A stretch of DNA of 64,000 nt from Scopulibacillus daqui (GTDB lineage: Bacteria; Bacillota; Bacilli; Bacillales; Sporolactobacillaceae). The position numbers were made by a program, and so were the translations under genes. Below, piece after piece: positions 17,561 to 27,032 of this stretch. Each line of letters begins with the position of its first letter. Position 1 is the first letter of the stretch. The stretch spans positions 1-64,000 of the forward strand of contig NZ_JAFBER010000014.1 of NCBI RefSeq assembly GCF_016908855.1, read 5' to 3'. Below the pieces are notes generated by a model. It was not told where the DNA came from and ran no database searches. It worked only from the letters and a program-made list of their open reading frames with translations.

Positions 17561-18448
17561 ATGCTTAATCATTTAACGACAGAGACAAGAAACGAGCGCA
17601 CGATGAATTTAGATCAGATGTCGGCAGAAGAGCTTTTAAAAGTTATGAATGATGAGGACGCGAAAGTGGCTCTTGCCGTTCGCAAGCAAATTCCGCAAAT
17701 TGCTGAAGCAGTCAAAAAAATTATTAAATCTTTCAAATCCGGAGGCCGCCTCATTTATATGGGAGCGGGCACAAGCGGAAGAATCGGCTTGCTTGATGCA
17801 GTTGAATGTCCGCCTACGTTCGGTGCAGACCCCAATGAAGTGATCGGATTAATAGCCGGCGGCGAAAGGGCCTTCATTAAAGCTGTCGAAGGAGCCGAAG
17901 ATAGCAAGACATTAGGGATTCAAGATCTAAAAAACATCAAGTTAACAAAACATGACGTTGTCGTCGGCATTGCTGCCAGCGGCCGAACACCTTATGTTAT
18001 CAGCGGCCTTGAATACGCTAATAAAATTGGCGCGGCAAGCATTGCCATCAGCTGCAATAAAGATTCCGAAATCGGAAAAATAGCACAAGTGGCCATTGAA
18101 GTCGTAAACGGTCCTGAAGTATTAACAGGCTCAACGCGATTAAAGGCTGGTACCGCGCAAAAGCTGATCTGCAACATGCTCTCAACCGCCTCAATGATTG
18201 GTATAGGAAAAGTCTACGGCAATTTAATGGTTGATTTGCAGCTAACAAATAAAAAGCTGGTAGAACGCGCGAAACGGATAATCATGGAAGCCGCGTCTTG
18301 TGATTTTCAAACAGCGGAAGAATACTTGAGAAAAGCCCATAACAAACCAAAAGTGGCTATTGTGATGCTGCTGACAGGCATGACATACGAAGAAGCCGCC
18401 GAACGTTTAGAAAAAAATCAAGGTTTTGTCAGAAAAGCGATTGAATAA
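17561..18448 (+). CDS. murQ: N-acetylmuramic acid 6-phosphate etherase
   Basis: Cleaves the lactyl ether of MurNAc-6-phosphate to GlcNAc-6-phosphate and D-lactate. The 295-residue SIS-fold protein contains MGAGTSGRIG at 67-76 and the two expected catalytic glutamates, Glu82 (DAVECPPTFG) and Glu113 (EGAED). The start is the ATG at 17561, preceded by TTGTGGTGAT; the in-frame GTGs upstream form part of that ribosome site. It is the first gene of murQ-murP-mupG-murR, so wall sugar uptake and breakdown are controlled together. Confidence 0.95.
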   Translation: MLNHLTTETRNERTMNLDQMSAEELLKVMNDEDAKVALAVRKQIPQIAEAVKKIIKSFKSGGRLIYMGAGTSGRIGLLDAVECPPTFGADPNEVIGLIAGGERAFIKAVEGAEDSKTLGIQDLKNIKLTKHDVVVGIAASGRTPYVISGLEYANKIGAASIAISCNKDSEIGKIAQVAIEVVNGPEVLTGSTRLKAGTAQKLICNMLSTASMIGIGKVYGNLMVDLQLTNKKLVERAKRIIMEAASCDFQTAEEYLRKAHNKPKVAIVMLLTGMTYEEAAERLEKNQGFVRKAIE

Positions 18449-18518
18449 AAATGGTACAGAAGTGATTTAAGTCAATTGATTTCCTGATCGCTTAGAATTT
18501 TTACGAGGGGGTTTAATC

Positions 18519-19892
18519 ATGAAAAAGGAAGAGCGCATGGCCAAAGAGATATTAGAGCATGCAGGAGGCAAAGATAACCTTATCAGCCAAGCCTATTGCA
18601 TGACAAGGGTTCGGATGAAACTAAAAGATCCCAACAAAGCCGATATCGAAAAATTAAAAGCTATTGACGGGGTGATGGGCGTTGTTGAAGATGAAACGCT
18701 GCAAGTTGTTGTCGGACCGGGAACTGTAAATAAAGTTTCTGCAGAAATAGCGAAAATGACAGGGCTGAAGGCTGGCGAAGTTAATGAAAATCTGGATGGA
18801 CCTTATACTCAAGAGGCGCTTCAGAAAAAGTCAGAAATTAAAAAAAAGAATAACACGCCTGTAAAAAATATTTTGCGGAAAATCGGCAACATCTTCATCC
18901 CCCTTATTCCAGGATTAGTGGCATCCGGCATTTTAAACGGCATTGCCAATTTTGCCAAAAACGCCGGCGCTGATCCAAAAGCACTATGGATGCAGCTGCT
19001 ATTATTTATTGGCGGCGGTATCTTTACTTATATGGGCATTCTTGTCGGCTGGAATACCGCCAAAGAGTTCGGCGGCACACCTGTACTAGGGGCTATTGCC
19101 GGTATTTTTATCATTAACCCCGGACTTGCGGATCTGGTTGTCTTTGGCCAGCATTTAATCCCCGGACGCGGCGGATTGATCGGTGTCATGTTTGCCGCTT
19201 GGTTAATGGTTATTTTTGAAAAAGCAGTCCGTAAAATCATACCGAATTCGATCGATATTATATTTACTTCTACAATCACCGTTTTAATTGTCGGTATTTT
19301 AACTGTTTTTATCGTTCAACCAGTTGCCGGCGTTCTTTCCGACGGCATTACTTATGGCATCAACGCCATCTTAAATGTCGGCGGCGTTCTAGCGGGCGCT
19401 GTTCTTGCCGGGTTCTTCCTGCCGCTTGTTATGGTTGGCCTGCATCAGGGACTCACGCCGATTCATATGGAGATGATCAATAAATTAGGCTACACCCCGC
19501 TTCTGCCGATTCTGGCTATGGCAGGTGCCGGCCAAGTGGGCGCAGCCATCGCTGTCTTTGTCAAAACGAAGAACAAACGCTTGCGCAACATTATCAAAGG
19601 CGGTCTTCCGGTCGGTTTCTTAGGCATTGGCGAACCGCTCTTATACGGCGTCACGCTTCCCCTTGGCCGCCCTTTCATCACAGCTTGTCTTGGCGCGGCT
19701 GTCGGCGGCGCTTTTCAAGCGGTTATGCATACGGCTTCTGCCGGCATCGGCGTCTCAGGCTTATCGCTTATACCATTAATTGTACAAAATAAATATTTGC
19801 AATACTTTATCGGCCTTGTCATTACCTATATTGCCGGATTTATTTTCACTTACTTTTTCGGCTTTAAAGAAGAAATGGCAAAAAATATATAA
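18519..19892 (+). CDS. murP: PTS EIIBC component for N-acetylmuramic acid
   Basis: A 457-residue membrane transporter. An EIIB domain covers about 1-85 with the phosphorylated Cys27 in AYCMTR. The EIIC domain follows from about 115 with ten or so helices, IPLIPGLVASGI, HQGLTPIH and the conserved GIGEPLLYG. No EIIA domain is fused, so a shared glucose-type EIIA is needed, as for other MurP proteins. The ATG is behind ACGAGGGGG. The position directly after murQ supports the substrate: MurNAc, or a MurNAc-containing disaccharide given the downstream mupG. Confidence 0.93.
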   Translation: MKKEERMAKEILEHAGGKDNLISQAYCMTRVRMKLKDPNKADIEKLKAIDGVMGVVEDETLQVVVGPGTVNKVSAEIAKMTGLKAGEVNENLDGPYTQEALQKKSEIKKKNNTPVKNILRKIGNIFIPLIPGLVASGILNGIANFAKNAGADPKALWMQLLLFIGGGIFTYMGILVGWNTAKEFGGTPVLGAIAGIFIINPGLADLVVFGQHLIPGRGGLIGVMFAAWLMVIFEKAVRKIIPNSIDIIFTSTITVLIVGILTVFIVQPVAGVLSDGITYGINAILNVGGVLAGAVLAGFFLPLVMVGLHQGLTPIHMEMINKLGYTPLLPILAMAGAGQVGAAIAVFVKTKNKRLRNIIKGGLPVGFLGIGEPLLYGVTLPLGRPFITACLGAAVGGAFQAVMHTASAGIGVSGLSLIPLIVQNKYLQYFIGLVITYIAGFIFTYFFGFKEEMAKNI

Positions 19893-19951
19893 GTTATTTT
19901 AGGTCCGTATTTCATCGGCATCATGCCTTTCTTTATATCATTTAACTATTA

Positions 19952-19988
19952 AACGGCCCGCACCTTTTGCAAAGATGCGGGCCGTTTT
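19952..19988 (+). terminator. Intercistronic hairpin between murP and mupG
   Basis: AACGGCCCGCA pairs with TGCGGGCCGTTTT. Only four Ts follow before the mupG ribosome site (CGGAGGT), so it probably acts as a partial terminator or processing site lowering mupG-murR relative to murQ-murP. Confidence 0.7.
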
Positions 19989-20001
19989 CGGAGGTTTTTC
20001 C

Positions 20002-21081
20002 ATGCTCGGGATTTCTATTTATTTAAACAATAAACTTTCTGCATCTGTTGAAAATTTTATAAAAGCGGCCAAGCAACACGGCTTCGAAGCTATCTTTACT
20101 TCGCTTCACATTCCAGAAGATGATCCATCGCAATACCGTGAACAATTGCAAACACTAGGCCAGCTGTCAAAGGAACATGGTATGATACTGATGGCTGATA
20201 TATCACCAAAATCCATGGCATATCTTGGCCTGTCCTTTACTACGGCTTGCAAACTGGCAAACTGGGGCGTTGACGGCATACGCATTGATTACGGTATTGA
20301 TGAACAAACAGTCATCCGTTTATCACAGCAAATGCGCATCGCTCTTAATGCAAGCACGATAACAGAGCCAAAACTTGACCAATTGGCACAAAACGGACTA
20401 AACACCGATAACACCGAAGCCTGGCACAACTTTTACCCCCGCCCGGAAACTGGGCTAGGCAAAGCCTTTCTCATTGAAAAGAACCAGCTCTTTCATAGAT
20501 ACGGCCTCCAAACGATGGCTTTTATACCTGGTGATCAGTCGCTGCGCGGTCCCCTTTTCCACGGGCTCCCGACTTTGGAAAAGCATCGAACCATATCACC
20601 GTTTGCCGCTTATTTAGAACTCGTTCAGTCTTGCGGAGTGGATAAAGTTCATGTCGGCGATCCTTATTTATCACAGGACGCCTTGATACAATTTGCCAAT
20701 TGGCAAAAAGACCGCACCGTTACATTAAGGGCTTGGCCATATCTAGAAAAAGAACTGAGAAAAACAGTTCTTACCCATCATACAAACCGGCTTGATCCGG
20801 CCAGGGATTGCCTGCGCTCGGCGGAATCGCGGACTTATGCGATTCAAAATGACATAAAATATCATCCTTATCATATAACCGTCCGGCCGCGCGGCGCAGT
20901 TACGATCGACAACAGACTCTATGGGCGCTACGCCGGTGAACTGCAAATAACCTTGACTGACTTGCCGAAAGATGGCAAAGTCAATGTCATTGGACAAATT
21001 ATAGACGAGGATCTGCCTCTGTTGGAAGCTATTGAGCCCGGCGGAAAATTTAAAATTAAATGGATTGAAACTTCTATATAA
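20002..21081 (+). CDS. mupG: 6-phospho-N-acetylmuramidase MupG (DUF871)
   Basis: A 359-residue protein of the DUF871 family, in which Staphylococcus aureus MupG splits MurNAc-6P-GlcNAc disaccharide inside the cell. An N-terminal TIM-barrel (LGISIYLNNK, GVDGIRIDYG, VDKVHVGDPYL) is followed by a small cyclophilin-like C-terminal domain (RPRGAVTIDNRLYGRYAGELQI). The start is the ATG at 20002 behind CGGAGGT; the in-frame ATG at 19975 lies inside the hairpin. With murQ, murP and murR this is the S. aureus mupG-murQ-murP-murR set in a different order. Confidence 0.9.
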   Translation: MLGISIYLNNKLSASVENFIKAAKQHGFEAIFTSLHIPEDDPSQYREQLQTLGQLSKEHGMILMADISPKSMAYLGLSFTTACKLANWGVDGIRIDYGIDEQTVIRLSQQMRIALNASTITEPKLDQLAQNGLNTDNTEAWHNFYPRPETGLGKAFLIEKNQLFHRYGLQTMAFIPGDQSLRGPLFHGLPTLEKHRTISPFAAYLELVQSCGVDKVHVGDPYLSQDALIQFANWQKDRTVTLRAWPYLEKELRKTVLTHHTNRLDPARDCLRSAESRTYAIQNDIKYHPYHITVRPRGAVTIDNRLYGRYAGELQITLTDLPKDGKVNVIGQIIDEDLPLLEAIEPGGKFKIKWIETSI

Positions 21082-21104
21082 ACACCCATAAAGGAGACGA
21101 GCTG

Positions 21105-21962
21105 ATGACCATTTCCAGCATTACTTCACAGATTAAAGCGGCCTTGCCGGATTTGCCTGAATCGGAGCAAAAGGTCGCAGAATATATAAGGCATCATCCA
21201 AAAGAAGTGATAAAAATGAGCATCCATGAAACGGCAAAAAAGGCTGGAACAAGCAGTGCCGCCATTGTCCGCTTCTGCCGCTCAATGGGGCTGGACGGCT
21301 TTCCAGACTTAAAGATGCGCCTATCAATTGAATTGGCCAAGCCCCGGCAGCCCGGTTATCTCGACATTGAAGCCAACGAAGAGGTCGAATCAATCATCGA
21401 AAAAGTCATGTCAAATACATTGCAAACCCTTCAGATAACTGCAGGACATCTGGATAGCCAAGCCATTAAAAGAACGATAGACGTTTTGCGTCAAGCATCA
21501 GTCATTTATGTATATGGCGTCGGCGCCTCTTATATTGTCGCCGAAGACGTTGCCCAAAAGTGGAAGCGGCTTGGCAAGTCTATTTTTGCTGTTTCTGACT
21601 GCCATGTGCTGTCCATGAATTTTGCTGCCTCTCCACCCAACGCTGTTTTCTTTGGAATTTCATACAGCGGCAATACACCGGAAGTCATTCATTTGACAGA
21701 GCTTGCCAATGAATATGGCCTCACTACTATCGGTCTTTCCCGATTTGGCAATAATAAGCTTTCGCAGACAGCTGATATCATCATCAATACTGCCCGTGCA
21801 CCGGAAGCGGAACTCAGAAGTGCGGCAACCACATCCCGCTTTGCCCAACTATTAGTTATTGATGTGCTGTTTTTTGCTTATGCTTCATCGCAATATGACT
21901 TTACAGTTAATCAGTTGGCGAAAACCCGTGAAGCCGTAGAAGCATGGAAAAAGAAATTTTAA
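21105..21962 (+). CDS. murR: RpiR-family regulator MurR
   Basis: A 285-residue repressor with an N-terminal RpiR helix-turn-helix (about 1-77: ETAKKAGTSSAAIVRFCRSMGLDGFPDLKM) and a C-terminal SIS sugar-phosphate domain (VYVYGVGASYIVAEDV, FGISYSGNTPEVI). MurNAc-6-phosphate is the expected ligand. It ends the MurNAc operon, 23 bp after mupG and with its own AAAGGAGACGAG ribosome site. It likely controls the promoter at 17482-17510. Confidence 0.9.
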   Translation: MTISSITSQIKAALPDLPESEQKVAEYIRHHPKEVIKMSIHETAKKAGTSSAAIVRFCRSMGLDGFPDLKMRLSIELAKPRQPGYLDIEANEEVESIIEKVMSNTLQTLQITAGHLDSQAIKRTIDVLRQASVIYVYGVGASYIVAEDVAQKWKRLGKSIFAVSDCHVLSMNFAASPPNAVFFGISYSGNTPEVIHLTELANEYGLTTIGLSRFGNNKLSQTADIIINTARAPEAELRSAATTSRFAQLLVIDVLFFAYASSQYDFTVNQLAKTREAVEAWKKKF

Positions 21963-21986
21963 AGCGGGGAATCGCCCCCGCTTTTG
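21961..21986 (+). terminator. Terminator of the MurNAc operon
   Basis: AAAGCGGG pairs with CCCGCTTTT directly after the murR stop codon, followed by GCTT. Confidence 0.8.
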
Positions 21987-22013
21987 CTTATAGAAATCTT
22001 TATTCCGCCAAAG

Positions 22014-25000
22014 TTAAGTTTGTGCGCCGCCATTCACTTCAAGTCCGTAATGGCTTTTTACATAATCGATAGACATTTTATCTGTTACTATAACACTCAC
22101 TTCATCTTTTCGATTGGCATGGCTGCCATCATTGGAAAGCCAGTTGTGCGAGCCAATTAGCATATATTGATCATCAACCAATAACAGCTTAGTGTGAAGG
22201 GGCGGCCGATAGATTAAACGGTTCTCTAGACGGCATTTCAAAAAACGTAATACTCTAATATATCTTTCCTTATTTTTCAAAGCGTTCTTTCGATTAAAAG
22301 AAACATCCGCTTTGTATATCTTTTCAATTTCCTCCAATGTTGCATTAGTTTTATTGTAGCCAAACATGATACTGACCTGTTTGTTATGATCTAACGCCCA
22401 TTTCAATTTTTCAAAAAGTTTAATATCTATCCATGGATTAATCCATGGGCTAATGATCTGAATACTGTTTTGAGCAGACTCAAGCGCATGCAGCAAAGTT
22501 TGAAAATGGGTTCTTGGATCTGTAATCATTTTTTTAGGGAATTTTTCGGCTAAGTACCTTCCAAAAGGTGTATCCTTAACTGTTGCGGCATCTGTAAAGA
22601 GACGAAAGACCTTCTCAGCCTCTTTCATATCGTTAGAATTCCACGATGTATTAAAAAGTGAAAAAACCCTTCCCCTTTTTTGAATAGTGCGGACAACTTT
22701 CGCCAAGAAATTGCCGCTGGAAAGCGCCGTATCCAAATTTCCTAGATAGATGACCTGTTCTTTCCCTCTAGTTAATGCTACATTTAATAAATTAGGTCTT
22801 TCCCCGACGAAATGAGTGAGTTTTTGATTAACAACAGCAGAGAATAGAATGTATTTTTTTTCCTGACCTTGAAAGGTATGAACTGTTCCAATATCAATTC
22901 CTTTGATTGAATTTCTTAAATACTCAGCCTGATTTCTAAACGGCGTAATAATCCCAATGTCGTTTTTGACATGATCACCGAATCGGTTTATAAACTCCTG
23001 AACTATTTTTTCACATAGGGCAGCTTCCTTTTCATTCACATTATTGCTTGTTTGTTTTCCACGTACATCAATGGCAACGAGATTGTTCGCAAATAGTTTG
23101 TCGTTATTGTCTTCTTTTATAATAGTCAGCTTATCCTGATAGACATAATGATTAGAAAAAGCTGCAATTGACGATTCACAGCGCCGATGTTCCTCTAATA
23201 TAACGCCAACCCGTTCTTCAGCCATGATTTCATAAATATCAGAATGACGGTCAGCATAATGTTGGGCACTGTTAGAGGATATATCAATCATGTCTTGAAG
23301 ACTTTCAGGAACATCAGGCTTTAAATCACTCATTTCAACTGATATCGTTCGAACCGGATCAATTTGCGCAATATCCCCAACAATGACAGCTCTACTCGAA
23401 CGATAAAGCGGGGAAACTAAGTAATGAGGTAAAATTTGACCGGATTCATCAACCAGCAATAAGTCGATCAAGTTTTCCAGCATAGGAAATTGAGAAGCTT
23501 TAAACGAGTGCAGCGTTGTTGTAGCGACAGGAAAACAAAGAAAAAAAGTTTCCCAAACTCCCCTCAAACTTTCTTCCAAGTCTTCCAAAACAATTTGACT
23601 ATTCCTGAAAAACGGTGAAAACCAACGATTATCTTTTATCACAAGCTTTAAATTATGTAATATCTGTTTACGATTTTTCCAAATATAATGCTCATGTACA
23701 CGAAGGGCTTGCATAAAAAGGGAATGTCTTTGTTTAAGCACTGTCTTGTGATTAACCAACGAATATATATCCAACGCAGATATATTATCCGTTTTCAATT
23801 GTGTTTCCAGATTTTCTTTGGCTTCTTGCCATTGATTCAATAATTGGTTAAGCGCGTATTGTTCATCCCATTGCTTTTGTGCTTCATAACAGTCTAAAGT
23901 CATTTGTTCCAGTCTCTTCTTGCATTTATCCATTTCATCACTTAAGTTTAGTAAATATTGCCCGCACCTTTCCAATGCTTCTCTTTTATGGCTTAACTTC
24001 TGTTTAATTTCAATGATTTGATCCTGAATATACGCTTCTGTTGGATATTTTTGGAATAATCTTTTTCTTTTCGGCAAAAACGCCAGCCATTTCTGCTTTC
24101 TATAAATACGGTATTCTTCCAATATTTTATATAAAGCCCGCTCTTTTTCCTCAAGGGCGGAGCAGTCCTCTTGTAAACTTTTCTGATCCGCTGTTTGCGA
24201 TGCTTGGTCTTGATATAAATCGCCTAATTGTTTTTTGATAGACTGCTCTGCTTGTTGAGCTCTTTCTAACTCTGCTTTGGCTTTCTCTAATTTTAAATGA
24301 TGTGTACCGTCTTTATTTAAAAGACCTTTGTCTTTGCACAATTGTGTATATCTCGAGTATGAATAGATAGACGCCTCTAATTCTCTTAACCTTTCAGCAA
24401 TGATTTGAAACTGCTCTACCGCTTGATTGCTATTAAAATATTTTTCATTTTCCTCATTTTGAAGGGCATTCATTAACGCTGTTAAGACATTTTGTTTAAA
24501 GGCTTGGACATTTTTGTTATTGCCCAGCCTTGCACAAAATAGTCCTTTCATCTCGCTGTTGTCCGAAGCCAACCTTTCGAAGTAGGGAATCTCCGCCAAC
24601 AATTCCTTTCCGATGTTGTCGACAGCTTTATTATTTGTACTCGTTACAATAATAGAATCTTTATTCTTGCCTTTGAGAGGAGAAATATAAGATTGGGTCT
24701 TGCCATTTTTAGTTAATGTCCATTCCTTATCCCAAATGTCAATTAAACGCTGTGTCTTTTGAACAAAGGTATCAGCAATCATTTCTTTGAGAAGGGTGGT
24801 TTTTCCCGTTCCGGGCGGTCCATTTACAGCTAATAACCGTATGTTATTCAGATTGCCTACAATATGCCACTGTTTCAAGTTCACCGGATACTCATCTGTG
24901 TAGCTGCCTAAGTGGAAATAATTTTCATTTTTTATTTTGTCATAAGTTTTTTCTTTGCCCCCGCCTATTAAATAAGAAGCAAGCAATGGAGGCCAGTTGC

Positions 25001-25778
25001 CGTTGGCTTTTTTCTGAACAAGCTCGATTTCCTGACGAAAAGGGGGTGAATAAAAACCTGATATTTCTTCAGTAGTGACAAATGCTGTTGCCAATTGTGA
25101 CCATCCTGCATATTCTTTAAATTCTTTTATTGAAGATAGCTTATCAGAAGGAAAGCTCTTAAATATCATTTGATCAATATTTTTAATGACTGCTTCAATG
25201 GCGTCGGGGGGATTCATGTTCTCAATTTGTCCTAGTAATCTTTGAATATCTTTTTCATAAATTTTTTCAGCCTCTCTTACACTTGTATCGGTTAAATAAG
25301 CAATAACCAACATACAAGCTTCACGATGTACATGAATACTCTCAATGGTTAAAGCTTCGTGTCGAATGGTTATTTCAAATGTCAACAGGGGCCGCCTTGT
25401 TTCTTTATTTTCTTGAACCGGATAACACACCCAGAAAGAATCGTTAGCCAGTTCTTGAGCATGTTTAATTATTTCTGATCGAACTGCCTCGTTGCTAAAA
25501 CTTATGGCATCATCTAATATTCTTGGTTCGTTTTGCAGAATGGCCTTTTCTAAAATTCTATTTAAGGGCTGATTAAATTCCAGCTGTTTTTCCTTTCCTT
25601 TAATAAAATCCCTTAATCTTTTGACTTTTTGCTCCTTTAAATATTCCAATAGCTCTTCCGGCTGTTTTAGAATATCTGAGCTAACATCGTGGCCGGCCTT
25701 TGGGTTTAATCTACTTTGCTTATGTCTAATCTGATCTTCATAGTCTTTAAAGTATTGTAATATAGCGGTGATAGTCAT
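22014..25778 (-). CDS. SF1 (Upf1/Dna2-like) helicase fused to a phospholipase-D nuclease domain
   Basis: A 1254-residue protein. Residues 1-310 form an unassigned N-terminal region. Helicase motif I GPPGTGKT is at 320-327, motif II VDESGQ ends at 781, VGDIAQIDP lies near 800-808, HTFQGQE near 967-973 and VALTRGK at 1000-1006, the order of Upf1/Dna2-type SF1 helicases. About 440-660 is a long coiled coil inserted between motifs I and II. The C-terminus has a single HKD motif (HTKLLLVDD from 1195, then GSHN), so the nuclease would need to dimerise. The start is the ATG at 25778 behind AAGGAGGGG. It is monocistronic and divergent from the MoxR/VWA pair. A nucleic-acid targeting role in repair or phage defence is an inference. 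Confidence 0.82.
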   Translation of the reverse strand: MTITAILQYFKDYEDQIRHKQSRLNPKAGHDVSSDILKQPEELLEYLKEQKVKRLRDFIKGKEKQLEFNQPLNRILEKAILQNEPRILDDAISFSNEAVRSEIIKHAQELANDSFWVCYPVQENKETRRPLLTFEITIRHEALTIESIHVHREACMLVIAYLTDTSVREAEKIYEKDIQRLLGQIENMNPPDAIEAVIKNIDQMIFKSFPSDKLSSIKEFKEYAGWSQLATAFVTTEEISGFYSPPFRQEIELVQKKANGNWPPLLASYLIGGGKEKTYDKIKNENYFHLGSYTDEYPVNLKQWHIVGNLNNIRLLAVNGPPGTGKTTLLKEMIADTFVQKTQRLIDIWDKEWTLTKNGKTQSYISPLKGKNKDSIIVTSTNNKAVDNIGKELLAEIPYFERLASDNSEMKGLFCARLGNNKNVQAFKQNVLTALMNALQNEENEKYFNSNQAVEQFQIIAERLRELEASIYSYSRYTQLCKDKGLLNKDGTHHLKLEKAKAELERAQQAEQSIKKQLGDLYQDQASQTADQKSLQEDCSALEEKERALYKILEEYRIYRKQKWLAFLPKRKRLFQKYPTEAYIQDQIIEIKQKLSHKREALERCGQYLLNLSDEMDKCKKRLEQMTLDCYEAQKQWDEQYALNQLLNQWQEAKENLETQLKTDNISALDIYSLVNHKTVLKQRHSLFMQALRVHEHYIWKNRKQILHNLKLVIKDNRWFSPFFRNSQIVLEDLEESLRGVWETFFLCFPVATTTLHSFKASQFPMLENLIDLLLVDESGQILPHYLVSPLYRSSRAVIVGDIAQIDPVRTISVEMSDLKPDVPESLQDMIDISSNSAQHYADRHSDIYEIMAEERVGVILEEHRRCESSIAAFSNHYVYQDKLTIIKEDNNDKLFANNLVAIDVRGKQTSNNVNEKEAALCEKIVQEFINRFGDHVKNDIGIITPFRNQAEYLRNSIKGIDIGTVHTFQGQEKKYILFSAVVNQKLTHFVGERPNLLNVALTRGKEQVIYLGNLDTALSSGNFLAKVVRTIQKRGRVFSLFNTSWNSNDMKEAEKVFRLFTDAATVKDTPFGRYLAEKFPKKMITDPRTHFQTLLHALESAQNSIQIISPWINPWIDIKLFEKLKWALDHNKQVSIMFGYNKTNATLEEIEKIYKADVSFNRKNALKNKERYIRVLRFLKCRLENRLIYRPPLHTKLLLVDDQYMLIGSHNWLSNDGSHANRKDEVSVIVTDKMSIDYVKSHYGLEVNGGAQT

Positions 25779-26086
25779 AATATCCCCTCCTTGGAAATAA
25801 GCCTCATCCATAGCAGTGAGCTGAAGCGCCTTCCATAAAATAATATAATAGGATTTAATATTCCGTAGATTTTAAAATAAAAGAAATATCTCCCTATTTC
25901 TATGTTAACTAATCAGCTGCCATTTCTGCAATAAATAACCTTCCATAAATCCCCCATTAACTCTTTTCATCATATCGCTTAGAATTAGACTTAATGAATA
26001 TTATAGTCTATGATTAATTTTTGGGATAAATAGCGGCGGCAAGACGCCAAATAAAAGGATGAAAAATATATGATGGAGGGCTTATT
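25779..26086. other. Divergent intergenic region between the helicase and MoxR genes
   Basis: No gene or structured RNA is seen. It must hold the promoters for both divergent genes. It is AT-rich with several TATAAT-like strings but no pair of boxes I would commit to. Confidence 0.4.
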
Positions 26087-26992
26087 TTGTTAGACAGAGA
26101 ACTTTTGAACACACTCCCTGACGTTGTCCGGGATCGTGTTTTAACGATAAATGAACAAAACCGATTACGCTATTCCGGAGATGATCAGCAGCTGATTGGC
26201 AGGATAGGCTATACAGCGCCGGATCCCAATATCATTAATGATGCTGTCACAGCCCTTGCACTTGGGAAGAATGTTCTTTTAAAAGGGCCGACGGGTTCCG
26301 GAAAAACAATGCTTGCTGAATTATTGTCACACTTGTTTTATCAACCGATGCATTCTATTAACTGTTCGGTTGATTTGGATGCTGAAGCTTTATTAGGCTA
26401 TAAAACACTCACTTATGATGACAGCAGCAACGCGCACATTACTTTTGTTTCAGGTCCCGTTGAGAAAGCCATGAAACATGGACAAATATTATATATTGAT
26501 GAAATTAATACGGCAAAAGCGGAAACACTGCCAATTCTTAACGGGGTTCTTGACTATCGAAGAATGGTTTTAAACCCTTTTACTGGCGAAACGGTAAGAG
26601 CCAAAGAAGGATTCAGTGTTATTGCCGCGATTAATGAAGGCTATGTCGGTACGACGCCTTTAAATGAAGCGCTAAAAAACCGGTTTGTTGTTATCGACGT
26701 GCCTTACCTTCAAGGAGGTGCGCTCGGAAATATGTTAAAAGAGCAGTCATTGCTTAAAGATGAACATGTCATATCTCAATTTGTCACATTAAGCCAAGAT
26801 CTTCTTTCAAAAGTAAAGGAAGGGCAAATATCTGAAGAGGGCGCATCCACCCGTTCGCTTTTAGATGCTTGTGATTTATCAGCATATATGCCGCCGCAAC
26901 GTGCGATTCGCCGCGCAATGATAGACAAGCTTGAAGACGATCGTGAAAAAGCGGCGGTTCAAAACATTGCCGAAACCATTTTTGGGCGTTAG
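26087..26992 (+). CDS. yojN: MoxR-family AAA+ ATPase (YojN-like)
   Basis: A 301-residue AAA+ protein of the MoxR/NorQ/CbbQ group. Walker A GPTGSGKT is at 67-74 and Walker B ILYIDEIN at 134-141; the sensor segment [23 protein letters not shown] follows. The start is the TTG at 26087 behind GATGGAGGGC. Such ATPases work with a VWA-domain partner to insert metal or remodel a target complex, and the partner gene lies 40 bp downstream, as in B. subtilis yojN-yojO. The client protein is unknown. Confidence 0.88.
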   Translation: MLDRELLNTLPDVVRDRVLTINEQNRLRYSGDDQQLIGRIGYTAPDPNIINDAVTALALGKNVLLKGPTGSGKTMLAELLSHLFYQPMHSINCSVDLDAEALLGYKTLTYDDSSNAHITFVSGPVEKAMKHGQILYIDEINTAKAETLPILNGVLDYRRMVLNPFTGETVRAKEGFSVIAAINEGYVGTTPLNEALKNRFVVIDVPYLQGGALGNMLKEQSLLKDEHVISQFVTLSQDLLSKVKEGQISEEGASTRSLLDACDLSAYMPPQRAIRRAMIDKLEDDREKAAVQNIAETIFGR

Positions 26993-27032
26993 GGATTTCT
27001 GATGACTGAATGCAGAAAGAGAGGTGAAAACG

